Notes: generated by a model from the letters alone, not told the origin. Numbered from the stretch's first letter, positions 12,401-24,499 are shown. The stretch is 64,000 nt of DNA from Erythrophleum ivorense (GCA_026724425.1 JAIUCV010000001.1:18706556-18770555), one strand, 5' to 3'. Made by a program: numbers and translations.

Positions 12401-13125
12401 ATTAGAAGAACCTCATTTGGATGTCTAGAGAGTGAGATATGAATTTTTAAAAATTCTGCCCAATATTAGGCACCCAAACTGATCTCAAGTATAGTTTGAT
12501 TAGGTTTCGAGGTCTGGGTGTACCTGAATTGGTCTGGAGTTATTTTTTCCCTCTAGCTAACATCTGTAGCTTTCCATATTGCTATCATTTGTATGGATTG
12601 GATTTTAGTAAAATTAATTGGACATTTTTTACATTTGTAGCAGAAAGCTGTGATAGTACCTGTAGCCAGGCACACCTCTACATCTTTTTGAATGTCAAAC
12701 ATCTTTTGTGTTATGTTTCATGGTTTGTACATATTTTTAACATAAATTATACATGTTTATTTTTCTATAATAGCAAAGAATGCATGATTTCAATTTTTCT
12801 AGAATTAGTTATGATTTTTCAAAGTTTATGATAGAAGTGAGAAAATTCTGACCAAAAATGCATACATGAATTTTATGTATCCCCTTGTCATACACGAGCT
12901 CCAAGCCAATTTTGGTGATGAAAATGAGTTGTATCTATGTAATTAAATATGAGAATATGATGTATGAGCTCAGATGGTTCATGAGACATCGAATGAAAAT
13001 TTTATACGTGACACAACGCTAATATAATCAATGTTTTATATCCTATTTCTTGTGTGACTTTCATGAAATGCATGGCATGAGGCATAGGAATTGCATGAGG
13101 AAGGCTAAGAAATTATGGTGTTACA
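9427..13125 (+). repeat. 5' LTR of the Tekay element
   Basis: It starts TGTAATGTCC and ends GGTGTTACA (3,699 bp). A TATA-box-like CTATATATATAGG at 9974-9986 lies about 550 bp in, giving a short U3 and a transcribed leader of over 3 kb. A purine-rich leader with a consensus splice donor (AAG|GTAAGG, GT at 10104) follows. Further in are intron/exon-like signals conserved in other copies (CAAGGTAGCTC near 11128; AACATGCTAG|GTGG near 11690). The small frames at 10982-11182, 10998-11249 and 12496-12831 lie inside this noncoding LTR and are not genes. Confidence 0.9.
9974..9986 (+). promoter_or_regulatory. TATA box of the 5' LTR
   Basis: CTATATATATAGG followed by a C-rich initiator-like stretch (TCCCATTCTCCCATTC). 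The same arrangement is at 18451-18463 in the 3' LTR and, in variant form, at 58771 in a related LTR. Transcription probably starts about 30 bp downstream; no start site is proven by sequence alone. Confidence 0.6.
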
Positions 13126-13130
13126 TTTAT

Positions 13131-13142
13131 TGGTATCAGAGC
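13131..13142 (+). other. Primer-binding site, Met-tRNA
   Basis: TGGTATCAGAGC, 5 bp after the 5' LTR terminus, is an exact match to the common plant initiator Met-tRNA priming site. Confidence 0.92.
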
Positions 13143-13279
13143 AAAGGTTTAAGCTCTTGATGTGGGTTGTAGTTATATATGAGTTATTTTGTGGATGAAT
13201 TGAGTGTGTGATGGTGTGAAAGTGTTCCCTTTTCATATTAAAATTTGTTATTATGTTTCAAAACTATAGTGAATATTAG

Positions 13280-14470
13280 GAGAGGTTAACCCTCTAAAGA
13301 GGCTTGTGCAGATGATAGAGCCAAGCCCAGTGATCTAATAACTAGAGTTTTACAGTCCATTATGACTCACCTGGATCAGCAGCAGCCGTTATTATGCAGT
13401 TACAAGAATGACTTATTAAAAGAGACAGCCAGGGCCCTACACCTCCTCCCCCACAGCCACTTCACCACTCAAATCATCCTGAGCATTCAGGGATGACTCA
13501 TTTAGAACCGTAGCCACACGTACAGATGGTTGCCCCTATTTTGCCAACTCGGGCGCCTCCAGCCCAGGAGCAGCATTCTATTAGCTAGGTTATCACCCAG
13601 TTTAAGAAATTTGGGCCTCCCACCTTTGATGGTGAGATGAACACAGAGAAAGCTGAAGCCTGGATTATGCAGCTAGAGAAAATCTTTCGGGTGATGGAGT
13701 TTACATTTGAGCAGAAAGCCATTATGGCTATTTTCCAGTTGGAGAAAGAAGCAGGTTTCTGGTAGAGGGGCACTGAATCTATTTTACAGGTAAGGAACCT
13801 TACGATTACATGGGAGGCATTCCTCCAGGCATTTTATGAGAGGTACTTCCCCAGTTCAGTCAGGGATGAGAAGGAGTCAGAATTCATACTCATGAAACAG
13901 ATTAAGGGGATGTCTGTAGACCAATATGTAGCCAAATTCGTAGAGTTCTCCTGATACTCCTCTTACTTATGGAGACATGATGATGGGCGGTGGAGAGCAA
14001 ATAGGCTAGAGAAAGGTTTGCTCCCTGAGATCAAAGACAGGGTAGTGCCATAAAGAATCATGCACTTTAACACCTTAGTTAAGATATGCAGATGACGGAG
14101 GCGAATCTCAGAACAATGCAACCTACCTCCAGTGCCAGATCACCCCTCCCTGAGCCTAAGAGACCTAGAGAGGGATCACAGGCTGCAGTTACTAGCAAGA
14201 GAGGTGGCAGAAGTCAGTGGAGCTGAAGGGGTAAGAAACAGAGGACTCAGTCCAGCAAAGGTAGCTTTACACCTATTACATGTCCCTAGTGTGGCAAAAA
14301 TCATAGAACCAAACCATGTTACACGGAGTAGAATATATGCTTTCGGTGTGGTTGGTCTGGACATATGGCTAGGGACTGGACCTAGGCTCCTCCACAATTC
14401 ACACAGTAGAGGGACATGGCTCCTGCTCCCAGACCCAGGGTAGAGTCTTTGCCCTGTCACAGTAGGAGGC
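13280..14470 (+). pseudogene. gag: Broken gag of the Tekay element
   Basis: The capsid-type Gag region can be read in pieces. Near 13440 is a proline-rich stretch, then the core from about 13600 (KFGPPTFDGEMNTEKAEAWI, followed by an LEKIF...MEFTFEQKA stretch and a FYERYFP motif near 13830). Two CCHC zinc knuckles follow, at 14281-14319 and 14338-14379. The first has a stop (TAG) inside it; the second (CFRCGWSGHMARDW) has lost its last cysteine to tryptophan. Stops at FW*RG, FS*YS and VP*RI also interrupt it. Gag would form the virus-like particle; this copy cannot. Overlapping frames at 14132-14443, 14176-14460 and 14399-14653 are shadows. Confidence 0.8.
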
Positions 14471-14479
14471 TAGCCAGTC

Positions 14480-17400
14480 CTCGAGTCTAATCCAAGGTAC
14501 TATTGGAATAAATAATTTTTTTGTAACTGCATTATTTAATTCGGGTGCTAGCCATTCTTTCATATCATATGACTGTACTAGAAAGTTGGGTCTGAGTATG
14601 CATGCACTACTATATGACTCGCAGGTGTCTACCCCCATAGGAAACCGAGCCATTGCCTCCCATGCTTGTTTGAATTGTGTGATCTAGTTTAATCATTGTC
14701 TTACCACCTTTAATTTGATTTGTATGCCCCTTATTGATATTGATGTGATCATTGGCATAAACTGGATATCTGCAAATAATGCCACACTAGATTGTAGTCA
14801 CAAATGTTTTACTTTACCTGAGTATGGGATTGTACCTAGTATGAGGACTGAGTTATCTGTTATGACTACCCCTAGGCTAAGAGGTCTCTAGGGTATGGTT
14901 GTCAAGGGTACCTAGTTTCTTTTCAGTTCAGGCTGAGGTAGAAGAGGGTATAGATGAGATTCCTGTAGTGAGAGAGTTCCTAGAGGTATTCCCTAGAGAG
15001 ATTAGCGGACTACCCCTAGAGAGAGAGATTAAATTTCTTATAGACATTATACTTGGGGCAGGTCCAGTATCTAAGACCCTATATAGGATGGCTCCCACTG
15101 AGATAGCTGAGCTTAAGAAATAGATAGAAAAGCTCTTAGAGAAAGGTTTTATTAGACCCAACGTCTCACCATGGGGAGCTCTAGTCTTATTCGTAAAGAA
15201 GAAAGACAAGAGGCTTAGGCTATGTATAGATTATAAGGAACTCAATAAGATAACTATTAAGAATAAGTACCCTCTCCTTCACATAAATGACCTCCTAGAT
15301 CAGTTAGTAGGAGCATCAGTATTTTCTAATATAGACCTCAAATTAGGATATCACCAGCTTAGAATAAAAGCTGAAGATATTCCCAAAACAGCATTTAGAA
15401 TTAGATATGGGCACTATGAATTTTTAGTTATGCCATTCAGGTTGACGAATGCACCCACAGCGTTCATGGATTACATGAATAGAGTGTTCAGGCCATACTT
15501 AGATAGATTTGTAATTGTCTTCATAGATGACATTCTCATCTACTCAAAAAATAGAGAGGAATATGAGTAGCATCTGAGATTAACCTTGGAGACCTTAAGA
15601 GAGAGACAGTTGTATGCTAAACTTAGTAAATGTGAGTTCTGCCTCACTGAAGTTCAATTTCTAGATCATGTGATCTCCTAAGCAGGGGTCGCAGTAGATC
15701 CCTATAAGGTAGAGGTAGTATTACAATGAGAGAGACCTAAGACAATAACAGAGATCAGGAGCTTCTTAGGTTTAGTAGGCTATTATAGGAGGTTCATTTA
15801 GGGCTTTTCTCAAATAGCGATGCCACTAACCCGGCTTACTAGAAAGAATGCACCGTTTGTGTGGAATGAGAAGTGAGAGGGTAGTTTCTAGGAGTTGAAG
15901 CACAAGTTAACCATGGCCTCGGTTTTAGTACTTCCTGACCCTAAAGAGACTTTTGTAGTCTATAGTGATGCCTTTAAGAAAGGGTTAGGATGTGTACTTA
16001 TGTAGAAAGGCCAAGTGGTAGCTTATGCCTCCAGATAGTTCAAACCTCATGAGGAAAACTACCTCACACATGACCTAGAGTTAACCACAATGGTGTTTGC
16101 TTTGAAAATATGGAGACACTACTTTATGGGCCAGCTATATAAATTTATAGCGACCACAAAAGCCTTAAATATTTATTTGAACAGAAAGAACTGAATATGA
16201 GACAGCGGAGATGGTTAGAATTTTTGAAAGATTATAATTTTACATTGAAACACCATCCCAGTAAAGCTAATGTGATAGCTGATGCCTTAAGTAGAAAATC
16301 CATATATATGGCCTGTATAATGATCTAAGAGTAGGAATTAATTGAGAGATTCAGAGATATGAGTCTCTCATGTGAGGTACATTTGGAAAAATTATTAATG
16401 AGTGAAACCCCAATAGAAAATGACCTGAGAGAGCAAATTAAAGAAGCCCAGCGAAGAGATAACCATGTTAATAAGATTAGAACCCAGATAGCCCAGGGTA
16501 GTATACAGGAGTTCAATCTATCTGAGGATGACATAGTAAGATATAGGGATAGGCTGTGTGTGCCTAAAAATATAGAAATTAGAGAGAAAATATTAGATGA
16601 GGCACATAAGAGGAATTACATCATTCGTCCAAGCAGTAATAAAATGTACTGAGATTTAAAGAAAATGTTTTGGTGGCCTGAAATGAAAACAGATATAGCA
16701 AAATATGTCTCCTGATGTTAAGTATGTCAGAGAGTTAAAATAGAACACCAAAAATCAGCTGGGTTACTTCAGCCCCTAGATATCCTGGAGTGAAAATGGG
16801 ATAGCATAAAAATAGATTTTGTCATGGGTTTACCCAGGACATCATCGGGGCATGATGCAATATGGGCAATAGTAGATAGATTAACAAAGTTAGCACACTT
16901 TCTAGCCATGAAAGCCACTTATACCCTAGATAAGTTAGCCCACCTGCACATCAGGGAGATAGTTAGACTACATGGCATGCCTAGGAGCATAGTTTTAGAT
17001 AGAGATCCTAGATTCACTTCGAATTTCTGGAGATCATTACAGGATGCTCTAGGTACCAAACTCAAATTTAGCACAGCCTATCATCCCCAGATGGATGGAT
17101 AGATGGAAAGAACCATCCAGACCCTCGAGGACATATTGAGGGCACGTGTCTTAAAGATGAAAGGAAACTGAGATACATACTTGCCTCTAGTGGAGTTTGC
17201 CTATAATAACAATTATCATGCAAGTATACAAATGACATCGTATGAGGTATTATATGGGAAGAAGTGTAGGTCTCCGATGTGTAGGGTTGAGCTAGGAGAG
17301 CAGAGTATGATAGGCCTAAAGTTAGTGGACCAGACTTCTAGATAGATTGAGACCATTAGAAAGAAACTCCTGAAGGCCTAAAGTAGACAGAAAAGTTACA

Positions 17401-17852
17401 CAGATAAATATAGACGGCCGTTAGAGTTTGAGATTGAAGACCATGTCTTCATTAGAGTGTCTCCAGTCACAAGGATAGGTCGGTCCATTAAAAGTAAAAA
17501 ACTCAGTCCAAAATACATAGGTCCTTTCCAGATTCTTGATAAAGTAGGACTTGTGGCCTACAGACTAGCCCTTCCCCTAAATTTAAGCCAAGTACGCAAT
17601 GTATTACATGTTTTACAGCTTAAAAAGTATCAGCTCGATCCCTCATATGTCATAGAATATGAGAATATGCAGTTATAGGATAATCTATCATACATAGTAT
17701 CACCAGATCGAATCGTGAACGTTAGACTCAAGCAATTACGGAATAAGAAGATACCGCTCGTGAAAGTGGTTTGGAAGGGGTTATCTCCCGAATAGGCTAC
17801 ATGGGAGCTAGAAGATGATATGAGAAAGAAACATCCAGAACTCTTCCCATGA
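14480..17852 (+). pseudogene. pol: Broken pol of the Tekay element: PR-RT-RNaseH-INT-chromodomain
   Basis: Domains in order. Protease near 14500-14700: the active site reads FNSGASHSF, so the catalytic Asp is Asn (codon 14538-14540). Reverse transcriptase about 14930-15600: CIDYKELNK, GYHQLRIK and the catalytic FIDDILIYS (FIDD at 15520-15531) are intact. RNase H about 15930-16300: YSDAFKKGLG, then ADALSRKS. A frameshift lies near 16130. Integrase about 16390-17400: VCQRVK, IDFVMGLP, DRDPRFTSNFW, TAYHPQMDG*MER, with the D, D and E residues recognisable. Chromodomain-like tail 17700-17850: LRNKKIPLVKVVW, then ATWELEDDM. At least 15 in-frame stops break it, mostly TAG or TGA where the family has Gln, Trp or Arg. 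Longest clean pieces: 14899-15123, 16359-16652, 16824-17102, 17457-17678. Confidence 0.9.
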
Positions 17853-17887
17853 GGTATGTTATCTAAATTTCGAAGATAAAATTTTTT

Positions 17888-17901
17888 ATAGGGGGGAGAA
17901 T
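17888..17901 (+). other. Polypurine tract
   Basis: ATAGGGGGGAGAAT lies directly before the TG of the 3' LTR at 17902. It is the plus-strand primer of reverse transcription and supports the LTR boundary. Confidence 0.85.
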
Positions 17902-20900
17902 TGTAATGTTCGATTTTCGTTAAACGATGGAAACAGATGCGTTTTTAAAGTAAGTCCTCTGAAATGAATTAGTTAAGGTCTTAAAAAATTTGAATAACCT
18001 TCTAGACTCCTAAAAATTAGAATTCTAGCCTTAAACAGAAAGAAAAATGGAGCTAGACTAAAGAAAAAATTTCTTATGAAAAATGTACGAAACGTAATGG
18101 TATTTTCGTAATTTTGAGCAAATTTTGGAATTCACACATGAGGGCTTTTTAAACGACAGTTCTAAGTATTTCAGGGTTTTCAGTGGCCCTGAAAACCATG
18201 GGAAGCCCCAAGATAGTTAAAACCCCTCCAATGGATGTTTTCTAATATCGGTGCACCTAAACTTTAACAGATTCGTTCAGGAAGATTTTAACTTTGATTT
18301 GAGTGATTCCAAAGGCATTTTACTAAATTGGGAACCTAAATTTTATAATGGAAGATATGGTTCTCAAAAAGGAGCTAAAACAAAGTAGAAATGAAAATGC
18401 CAAAAATAAAGGGCAAAATAGGAATTTTTGAAAAGTCATTTTTCCTCCACCTATATATATAGGGTGTCCCATTCTCCCATTCACTTAGCCTCATAATTTT
18501 CTGCCCCAAACCAGAGGAGAAACCCTAGGAGAGTGGCGCACCAAGGGAAGAAGAAGAGGAGGAGAAATCAAGGCTTGAAGGTAAGGAATTTTGGTAGTTT
18601 TTCATGCTTTCTTCTTTATAAACCTCTTTTCCTCCATTCTCCTTTATTTCCTATGATTATAATGAAGTTTATAAATCTATTTTAAGGGAGAAATTAAGGA
18701 AAAAATTCGAATTTGAAGAGAGGAGGCCAAAGAAGGCAAGATTCAAATGAGAAAACAAAGAAAAATAAGGTAATTTCTTCTTCCATGGTTGCTACCCCTT
18801 GCTCCTCTTCTCCCTATGGTTCACCCCACTCAAGAAGTCATAGGAGGGCTTGGTTTTTAGGCAGAACCAAGGGCGATTCTTAGGAAAAAGGGTGTGGAGA
18901 ATAAAAATATGCAAAGAGAATTAACAAATAACTATGAAAATTTAAGATGCAAATTCTAGGGTTTCATATATTTCTTGTAAAATCTGATTTGATAGCTTAA
19001 TTTCTATGCCTAAATGAGAATTTAAATGAGCTCCTAAGATCCCTAGAAGTCTCCTCATGTGCTTCCTCCATCAAGAAAACAAAGCAAAGTTCAAGAAGGC
19101 CATAATGCTTCCTAGTTTTGGCCAAGAGAGGTTTAGGTACCTAGAGATAATTTTAATTTATTCCAAGCCCATTTTTGAGTCATATATGATGAGTGAAGAT
19201 GAGGGGAGGCCTTGGAAAAAAATTTAAAAATCATAAAAAGTGAGTTGACCTTATATGTTCCATAATATGACCTAAAGAAGCAATACGTAGTTAGACTCTT
19301 TATTTTAATTGTGTGATGACTCCAAGAGGCTTAAAAGGAGTCAAGAATCATATATGACAGGAAAGAATGGAGCCTAGAATCTATTTGATGGGTGTTGCTT
19401 CATTAGGTACATTCTTGGAAACATAAAAGGGTTTATAGATCAAGTTAGTGTCTAAGCAAGATGTGTGGCCTTAGAATTAATCCCATAAACCTAATTGGCT
19501 TCCATAAATTGTGTTTAGGCTAAGAGAAATCATTCCCACACCTTTGTGTGTGTGAGGTCGAAGAAGGGAGAGGAAATTCAAGAGAAAAAGTGTGTGCTTG
19601 CTTCCAAGGTAGCTCACTCCTCCTTCCCTCATGCATCAAAGTATGGCTAGCTTGTCTTTGAATGTGTGTATGTGTATTTTAAGCCATGAAAAGTATTCTA
19701 GTATAATTTCATATGCCATAGTACCATGATGATGCATTATGTTTTCAAATGATATTTATAGTGCTTGCTTTGGTTTGCTTAAGTGTGGTGAAGTTAAGAA
19801 TCCTTAGCCATAGTGAGGATGAAACAAGAACCCTTAAATATTGGTTGAGACAAAGTAAAAAGTCTCTTACAAATGAGGTTGACTCCCAAGAGTAAGGTTG
19901 ACTCCTAAGAGTAAGGTTGAGTCCAAAAACCTATTAAAGAATGAGTGAGGTAAGTCAAAAATTCACAAGTGAATGGGTGAGGCTAATCCACTTGCTTGAC
20001 AAGCCTTTGTATGCTATGTATGACTTGCTCAAAAGTTGATAATACTTCTTGAATATTTGCATATGTTAATATGCTCATGCATGCATTTGTAAGATTGGTT
20101 TTGCATCTTTTTATGTGTGATTGAAAGGGAAATAAGTTATTGGGATTCTTTGAATCTCATTCCCTTCTCTCCAATGTTCTAACATGCTAGGTGGACCAAG
20201 AGAGTAAGGGGATGGAAGCCAACCACATGAGAAATGAGAGCATGACACTAAAGTGTATAGATTTTGTTATTTTAAGGCCATATGAATGGCAATGATGTAA
20301 TCTATGGTTGTATATATCCTATGATGTTATGAACATATGTAATTATGATAATATGTCATGTATAAGTGAGAGATTATGTTATGAGACCATTAGAATATAA
20401 ATTGACTATGTTATGGTAGACTAGCTTCTTGAATAGCTTTATGCAATTGTGTATAAATGCAAGTGGAATGACCAAATTGAGATGCATAAAGTTTGGGGCC
20501 ATTTGGGTAGTTCATACAAGTTATAACAATGCTTCTAAACTTGCCCAAGAGGTGCCAAACACTAAGGAAAATCATTTTGACACCTTGGTATCCTATATGG
20601 AGCAAAAATTGACCATATTGAAAACTTACACCACTTTTTATTCAAATGAACTCTTCTTGATCTGAGACTTGGCATGCAATTAGAGCTTGCTAAGAGCTTT
20701 TTGGGAAGCTAAAGTGGAGAATTTTTGAAGGTCCATAGAATATTTGATGAATTTTCAAAGTTGGGGAAAATTTTGATTTTGGTCATGTTACTGTTCATAC
20801 TAGTTCGAAAATAAATTCCATCACTCAAGGACCAAATGATGTCCAATTGCCACGAAATGTTATGGAGAGAAACTAGACATTCCCATGACTTGTGCCAACT

Positions 20901-21614
20901 GGAAGCAACCCATTTGGATGTTAGAGTGAGATATGAATTTTTAAAAATTCTACCCAGTATTAGGGGCCCAAACTGACCTTAGGTACAGTTTAATTAGGTT
21001 TCGAGGTATGGATGTGCCCAAACTAGTCTGGAGTTATTTTCCCTCTAGCCAACATCTGTAGCTTTCCATATTGGTATCATTTGCATGGATTAGATTTTGG
21101 TGAAATTAATTAGACAATTTTGAAGTTTGTAGCAGAAAGTTGTGATAGTACCAATAGCCAGGCACACCTCTACATATTTTCAAATGTCAAACGTTTGTTG
21201 TGTTGTGTTTCATGGTCTGGACATATTTTTAGCATAAATTATATGTGTAGCTTTTTAGAATAGCAAAGAATGCATGATTTCAATTTTTTAAAAAATTAGT
21301 TATGATTTTCCAAAATTTGTGACGGAAGTGAGAAAATTCTGGTCGAAAATGCATACATGAATTTTATGTATCTCCTTGTCATACACAAGCTTTAGGCTAA
21401 ATTTGGTGATGAAAATGAGTTGTATCTATGTAATTAAATATAAAAATATGATGTATGAGTTCATATGGTTCATGAGACACCGAATGAATTTTTTATATAC
21501 GATGCAACGCTAAAATAATCAATATTTTATATGCTATTTCCTATGACTTTCATGAAATGCATGGCATGAGGCATAGGAATTGCATGAGGAAGGCTAAGAA
21601 ATTATGGTGTTACA
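17902..21614 (+). repeat. 3' LTR of the Tekay element
   Basis: It starts TGTAATGTTCG and ends GGTGTTACA (3,713 bp). It is about 90% like the 5' LTR in the first 550 bp and about 92-95% in the distal part, but nearly identical over 18482-18888. It carries a short tandem duplication absent from the 5' LTR near 19880-19920 (two copies of a GACTCC(C/T)AAGAGTAAGGTT unit). TATA box at 18451-18463; splice-donor-like AAG|GTAAGG with GT at 18581. Frames at 20411-20605 and 20429-20665 are noncoding shadows. Confidence 0.9.
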
Positions 21615-21619
21615 ACTTT
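21615..21619. repeat. Target-site duplication, right copy (ACTTT)
   Basis: It follows the LTR terminus directly and matches 9422-9426 in all five bases. Confidence 0.9.
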
Positions 21620-23300
21620 TTTATCGCTTATAGGCCAAGTCAACCATCCATGTGCAACTAGATATCCAGTGCTATTAGTTGGTGGTCATCCTCTTATTTA
21701 AAAGGCAACAAGTATTTTCATTTTACTTTCTTCTTTGTATTTTTTAAACATATCCAATGAAATATCATTGATTTATTTTCCTTGTGATCATGATACGTGT
21801 AGCATCATCTACTTGTCCACTTTGTCTACTTGTAGGGCATTTTATTCCTAGTCAAGTTGCTCTAAATATTTTTGCTACTGAGCCATCTTTTACCTCACAA
21901 GTTGTAGGTTTGACAAAAGATAGGAGGCAACTCATTACATTCACACCTAACGATCCTCCATAATAATCCTATAGGGTATGGCATCAATTTAATTCATATT
22001 TCTAATGTGATATTATTTGCTTACAGGATGCAATTTGATCCACCTAAGATCTCCTCATGGATTTTCCAATAGGTGTTTGTGTAGATGGCTCCCATTTGTG
22101 CTTGATGGAAGGAATACCCCCAAAAGACAAAGGATGTTATGTTTGCCAAATTCATATGTAACATTATTTAGTACAAATATTTAATTTGGTCGTGTAGGAT
22201 ACTTACATTAATTTAATGTATGCAAATCATATATCACTTTGCCACGAACAAGAAATGCTTATTAGCTAGGAGTGTTAGGTATAGGGCATGTTTTGAGTGA
22301 TATTTCAACATGCTACTCAACGTGTGGACATAGACCATGAAACTAGCCAACATGATAAACATATAATAAACTAGGGCTAAGGGCTTGTTGGACATGCATA
22401 TAATTTTGTGGGATGGTCTCCTCCATATTTGGTGTGTGAGACCTAGAGGAAGAACTTTGACACCTTGAAAAGGAATTGATTATTTGCGCAAGGATCACTT
22501 GTTCACATGGTGGGTCCATTAGCTTTTCCGAGAATAAGAAATAAAAAAAGGTAATATACATTACATTTTGTTTCATTTCAAGCCATTGTTTTGTATCTTT
22601 TTATTTTATTTTTGCAAGTACTAGGTTCATATTGACTTGTAAGAGGATAACTTAAAAAGGAATGTGCTGTACAGTAAGATGTATGATAAGAATAAGGTGA
22701 AGGCAGCACATCAATATGCTTATTGATTTCTATATTTAGAAGAAAAAGACAATCATAGTATATTTGGATAATTAGAGCTTTAGACTGAGAATTTAAGAAG
22801 AAAACAGCATAAGAGCACTTAAATATGTAAGTACTTATTAAATTTTTTTTTGATAGACAATACTTATTAAATTTTAATGTCTAAAATTGAGTGCAAACTG
22901 AAAAAAATAAAAGACATTTGTGTTCAATTTGGTGGAGAAAATAGAGTGATTCACTTGGCTCATATTCATTCCATCCAAATTTAACATAAACAAAAATTAG
23001 GATACTGAGCCTTTGAAGAATTTGGATACAAGTGGCACCTCAAATAAACACCTTTACACTGTGATAGTTGAGGGCAAATGATTTATATCACAATATAATA
23101 AACTATAATTTACCAAATTATTAAATCAAAGCTACCTAATAATATGTATTTTGATTTTTTTCTAAATTCCTTATATGTGCAGGAGAATAGCCATGGAAGG
23201 GTAGAAAGGGGGCCTAGTAAGATTCAGATATATCCCCAAAAGGAGCAAAACTTGAAAAATCGGAGGCATTCAAAATGAACCACTAGCGAGAAAGCAAGCC
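21620..23300. other. Intergenic interval upstream of the F-box gene
   Basis: About 1.7 kb without a supported gene. 21620-22560 has broken frames that match no family I recognise; the minus frame at 22343-22576 (77 codons) has no domain or conserved feature. Toward 23090 the DNA becomes AT-rich (CAATATAATAAACTATAAT), a place where a promoter for the downstream gene could lie. Confidence 0.45.
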
Positions 23301-23339
23301 CAAAACGCTTTTGACTTCTTCCCCCTTAGGCATCGTCAA

Positions 23340-23380
23340 ATTCTCTCTCTCTCTCATCTGAAGCCGCCATTCGCCTGCCC
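23340..23380 (+). promoter_or_regulatory. 5' leader of the F-box gene with pyrimidine (CT) tract
   Basis: A (CT)n tract at 23342-23355 lies just upstream of the start codon, inside a GC-richer stretch. Pyrimidine patches of this kind are common in plant core promoters and 5' leaders. No convincing TATA box sits at a fixed distance, so the transcription start is not defined. Confidence 0.4.
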
Positions 23381-24499
23381 ATGGATTACCCTCCGATCTA
23401 CCATCTCCCTCAGGACACTCTCCACCAGATCTTCTCCTCCCTCCCTCTCCGTCAGATCATCATCTGCCGCTCCGTCTCCAAGTTCTTCCGCCAATTCCTC
23501 ACCTCTCCCTCCTTCCTCCATCTTGTCTCTTCACAACACCCACCTCTCTACCTCCTCGCTCTCCGCCCACCCCACTATCGCCATCTTCATCACACCCAAC
23601 GCCATCATGTCTCCTCTCCTTCTTCCCTTGACGTCTTCGACCCCGACCTCAGCCAATGGCTCAAGTTCACTCTCAATTTCCTTCCGTTTCGGTCGCTTCA
23701 CCCCGTCGCATCCTCCCTTGGACTCGTCTATCTCTGGGGTGAATCTTCCGACTCGCCCGAGTCAAACAAGTCTCTGGTTGTCTGTAACCCCTTGACTCGG
23801 CAATTTCGGGTCTTGCCGCAGCTGGGATCCGCTTGGTCGCGTCACGGGTCAGTCCTTGTTGACTCGGCTAACCGAGTCATGGTTCTTACAGAACTCGCGG
23901 CTCTCTACTTCTCGGGGACATCAAACCACTGGCTCAAGTTCTCATCGAACTTGCCGTCGAAACCTAGAAGCCCAATATTGGTTTCCGACTCAGTTTACGC
24001 GCTCTGTGATGTTGGGTCACCTTGGAGAACCCAATGGAAGTTGTTCTCTTGCAATCTCACCAAGCTTACGACCTCGCAGACTTGGACTCGTCTTGAAAGG
24101 CACGAATGGAGGGACGTGTTCGACATTTTGAAACGGCCCCGTCTGGTACGTGGAGTTGGAAATCGGATTCTGATGGTTGGTGGGTTGAAATCTTCCTTCT
24201 CATTAAACTCGCCATGCTCAACAATTTTGATTTTAAGGTTGGATTTGGACACATTGGACTGGGACGAGGCAGGGCGAATGCCAGCGGATATGTTCAAGTG
24301 TTTTCAGGAATCAAGCAAGTTCAAGGTGTTTGGTGGTGGAGACAGGGTTTGTTTTTCGGCCAAGAGGATTGGGAAGTTGGCCTTGTGGGATAGGTGTGGT
24401 GCCGGGGGTGATTGGCGATGGATAGATAACATGCCGGGAAATGGCGATGGGCTTTATCGGGGATTTGTGTTTGAAGGAAGGCTAACGTCTTTGCCTTGA
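23381..24499 (+). CDS. F-box protein with kelch/FBA-like C-terminal domain, single exon
   Basis: An intact 372-codon frame, the only convincing host gene here. Residues about 5-47 form an F-box (HLPQDTLHQIFSSLPLRQII, then CRSVSKFFR), the segment that binds SKP1 in SCF ubiquitin ligases. The rest resembles the F-box-associated/kelch beta-propeller group: CNPLTRQFRVLP at about 134-145, DLDTLDWDEAGRMPADM at about 289-305, then FKVFGGGDRVCF and a C-terminal WRWIDNMPG...GFVFEGRLTSLP typical of plant F-box/kelch proteins. It would select a target for ubiquitination; the target cannot be told from sequence. The ATG at 23381 is in good context (GCCCATGGA) just after a CT-rich leader, and no upstream in-frame extension was needed. 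It is GC-richer than its surroundings, with no frameshift or stop. Other frames inside it (23523-23795, 23856-24131, 23995-24297, 24106-24393) are shadows. Confidence 0.93.
   Translation: MDYPPIYHLPQDTLHQIFSSLPLRQIIICRSVSKFFRQFLTSPSFLHLVSSQHPPLYLLALRPPHYRHLHHTQRHHVSSPSSLDVFDPDLSQWLKFTLNFLPFRSLHPVASSLGLVYLWGESSDSPESNKSLVVCNPLTRQFRVLPQLGSAWSRHGSVLVDSANRVMVLTELAALYFSGTSNHWLKFSSNLPSKPRSPILVSDSVYALCDVGSPWRTQWKLFSCNLTKLTTSQTWTRLERHEWRDVFDILKRPRLVRGVGNRILMVGGLKSSFSLNSPCSTILILRLDLDTLDWDEAGRMPADMFKCFQESSKFKVFGGGDRVCFSAKRIGKLALWDRCGAGGDWRWIDNMPGNGDGLYRGFVFEGRLTSLP

Larger units (their letters stand above)
9427..21614 (+). mobile_element. Complete, inactive Tekay/Del-type chromovirus (Ty3/Gypsy LTR retrotransposon)
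   Basis: A 12.19-kb element with all structural landmarks: 5' LTR 9427-13125, Met-tRNA primer site 13131-13142, gag, protease, reverse transcriptase, RNase H, integrase and C-terminal chromodomain, polypurine tract 17888-17901, 3' LTR 17902-21614, and duplicated target ACTTT. The RT-RNaseH-integrase order defines Ty3/Gypsy. The terminal chromodomain (17700-17850) and very long LTRs fit the Tekay/Del clade; the clade call is an inference from family knowledge. The LTRs differ at roughly 7-10% of sites over most of their length, so the insertion is old. The genes carry many stops and at least one frameshift, so it cannot move on its own. Confidence 0.93.

Noticed and set aside
12496..12831. 111-codon plus-strand frame
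   Set aside because: Entirely inside the noncoding 5' LTR of the Tekay element; the 3' LTR does not keep the frame open.
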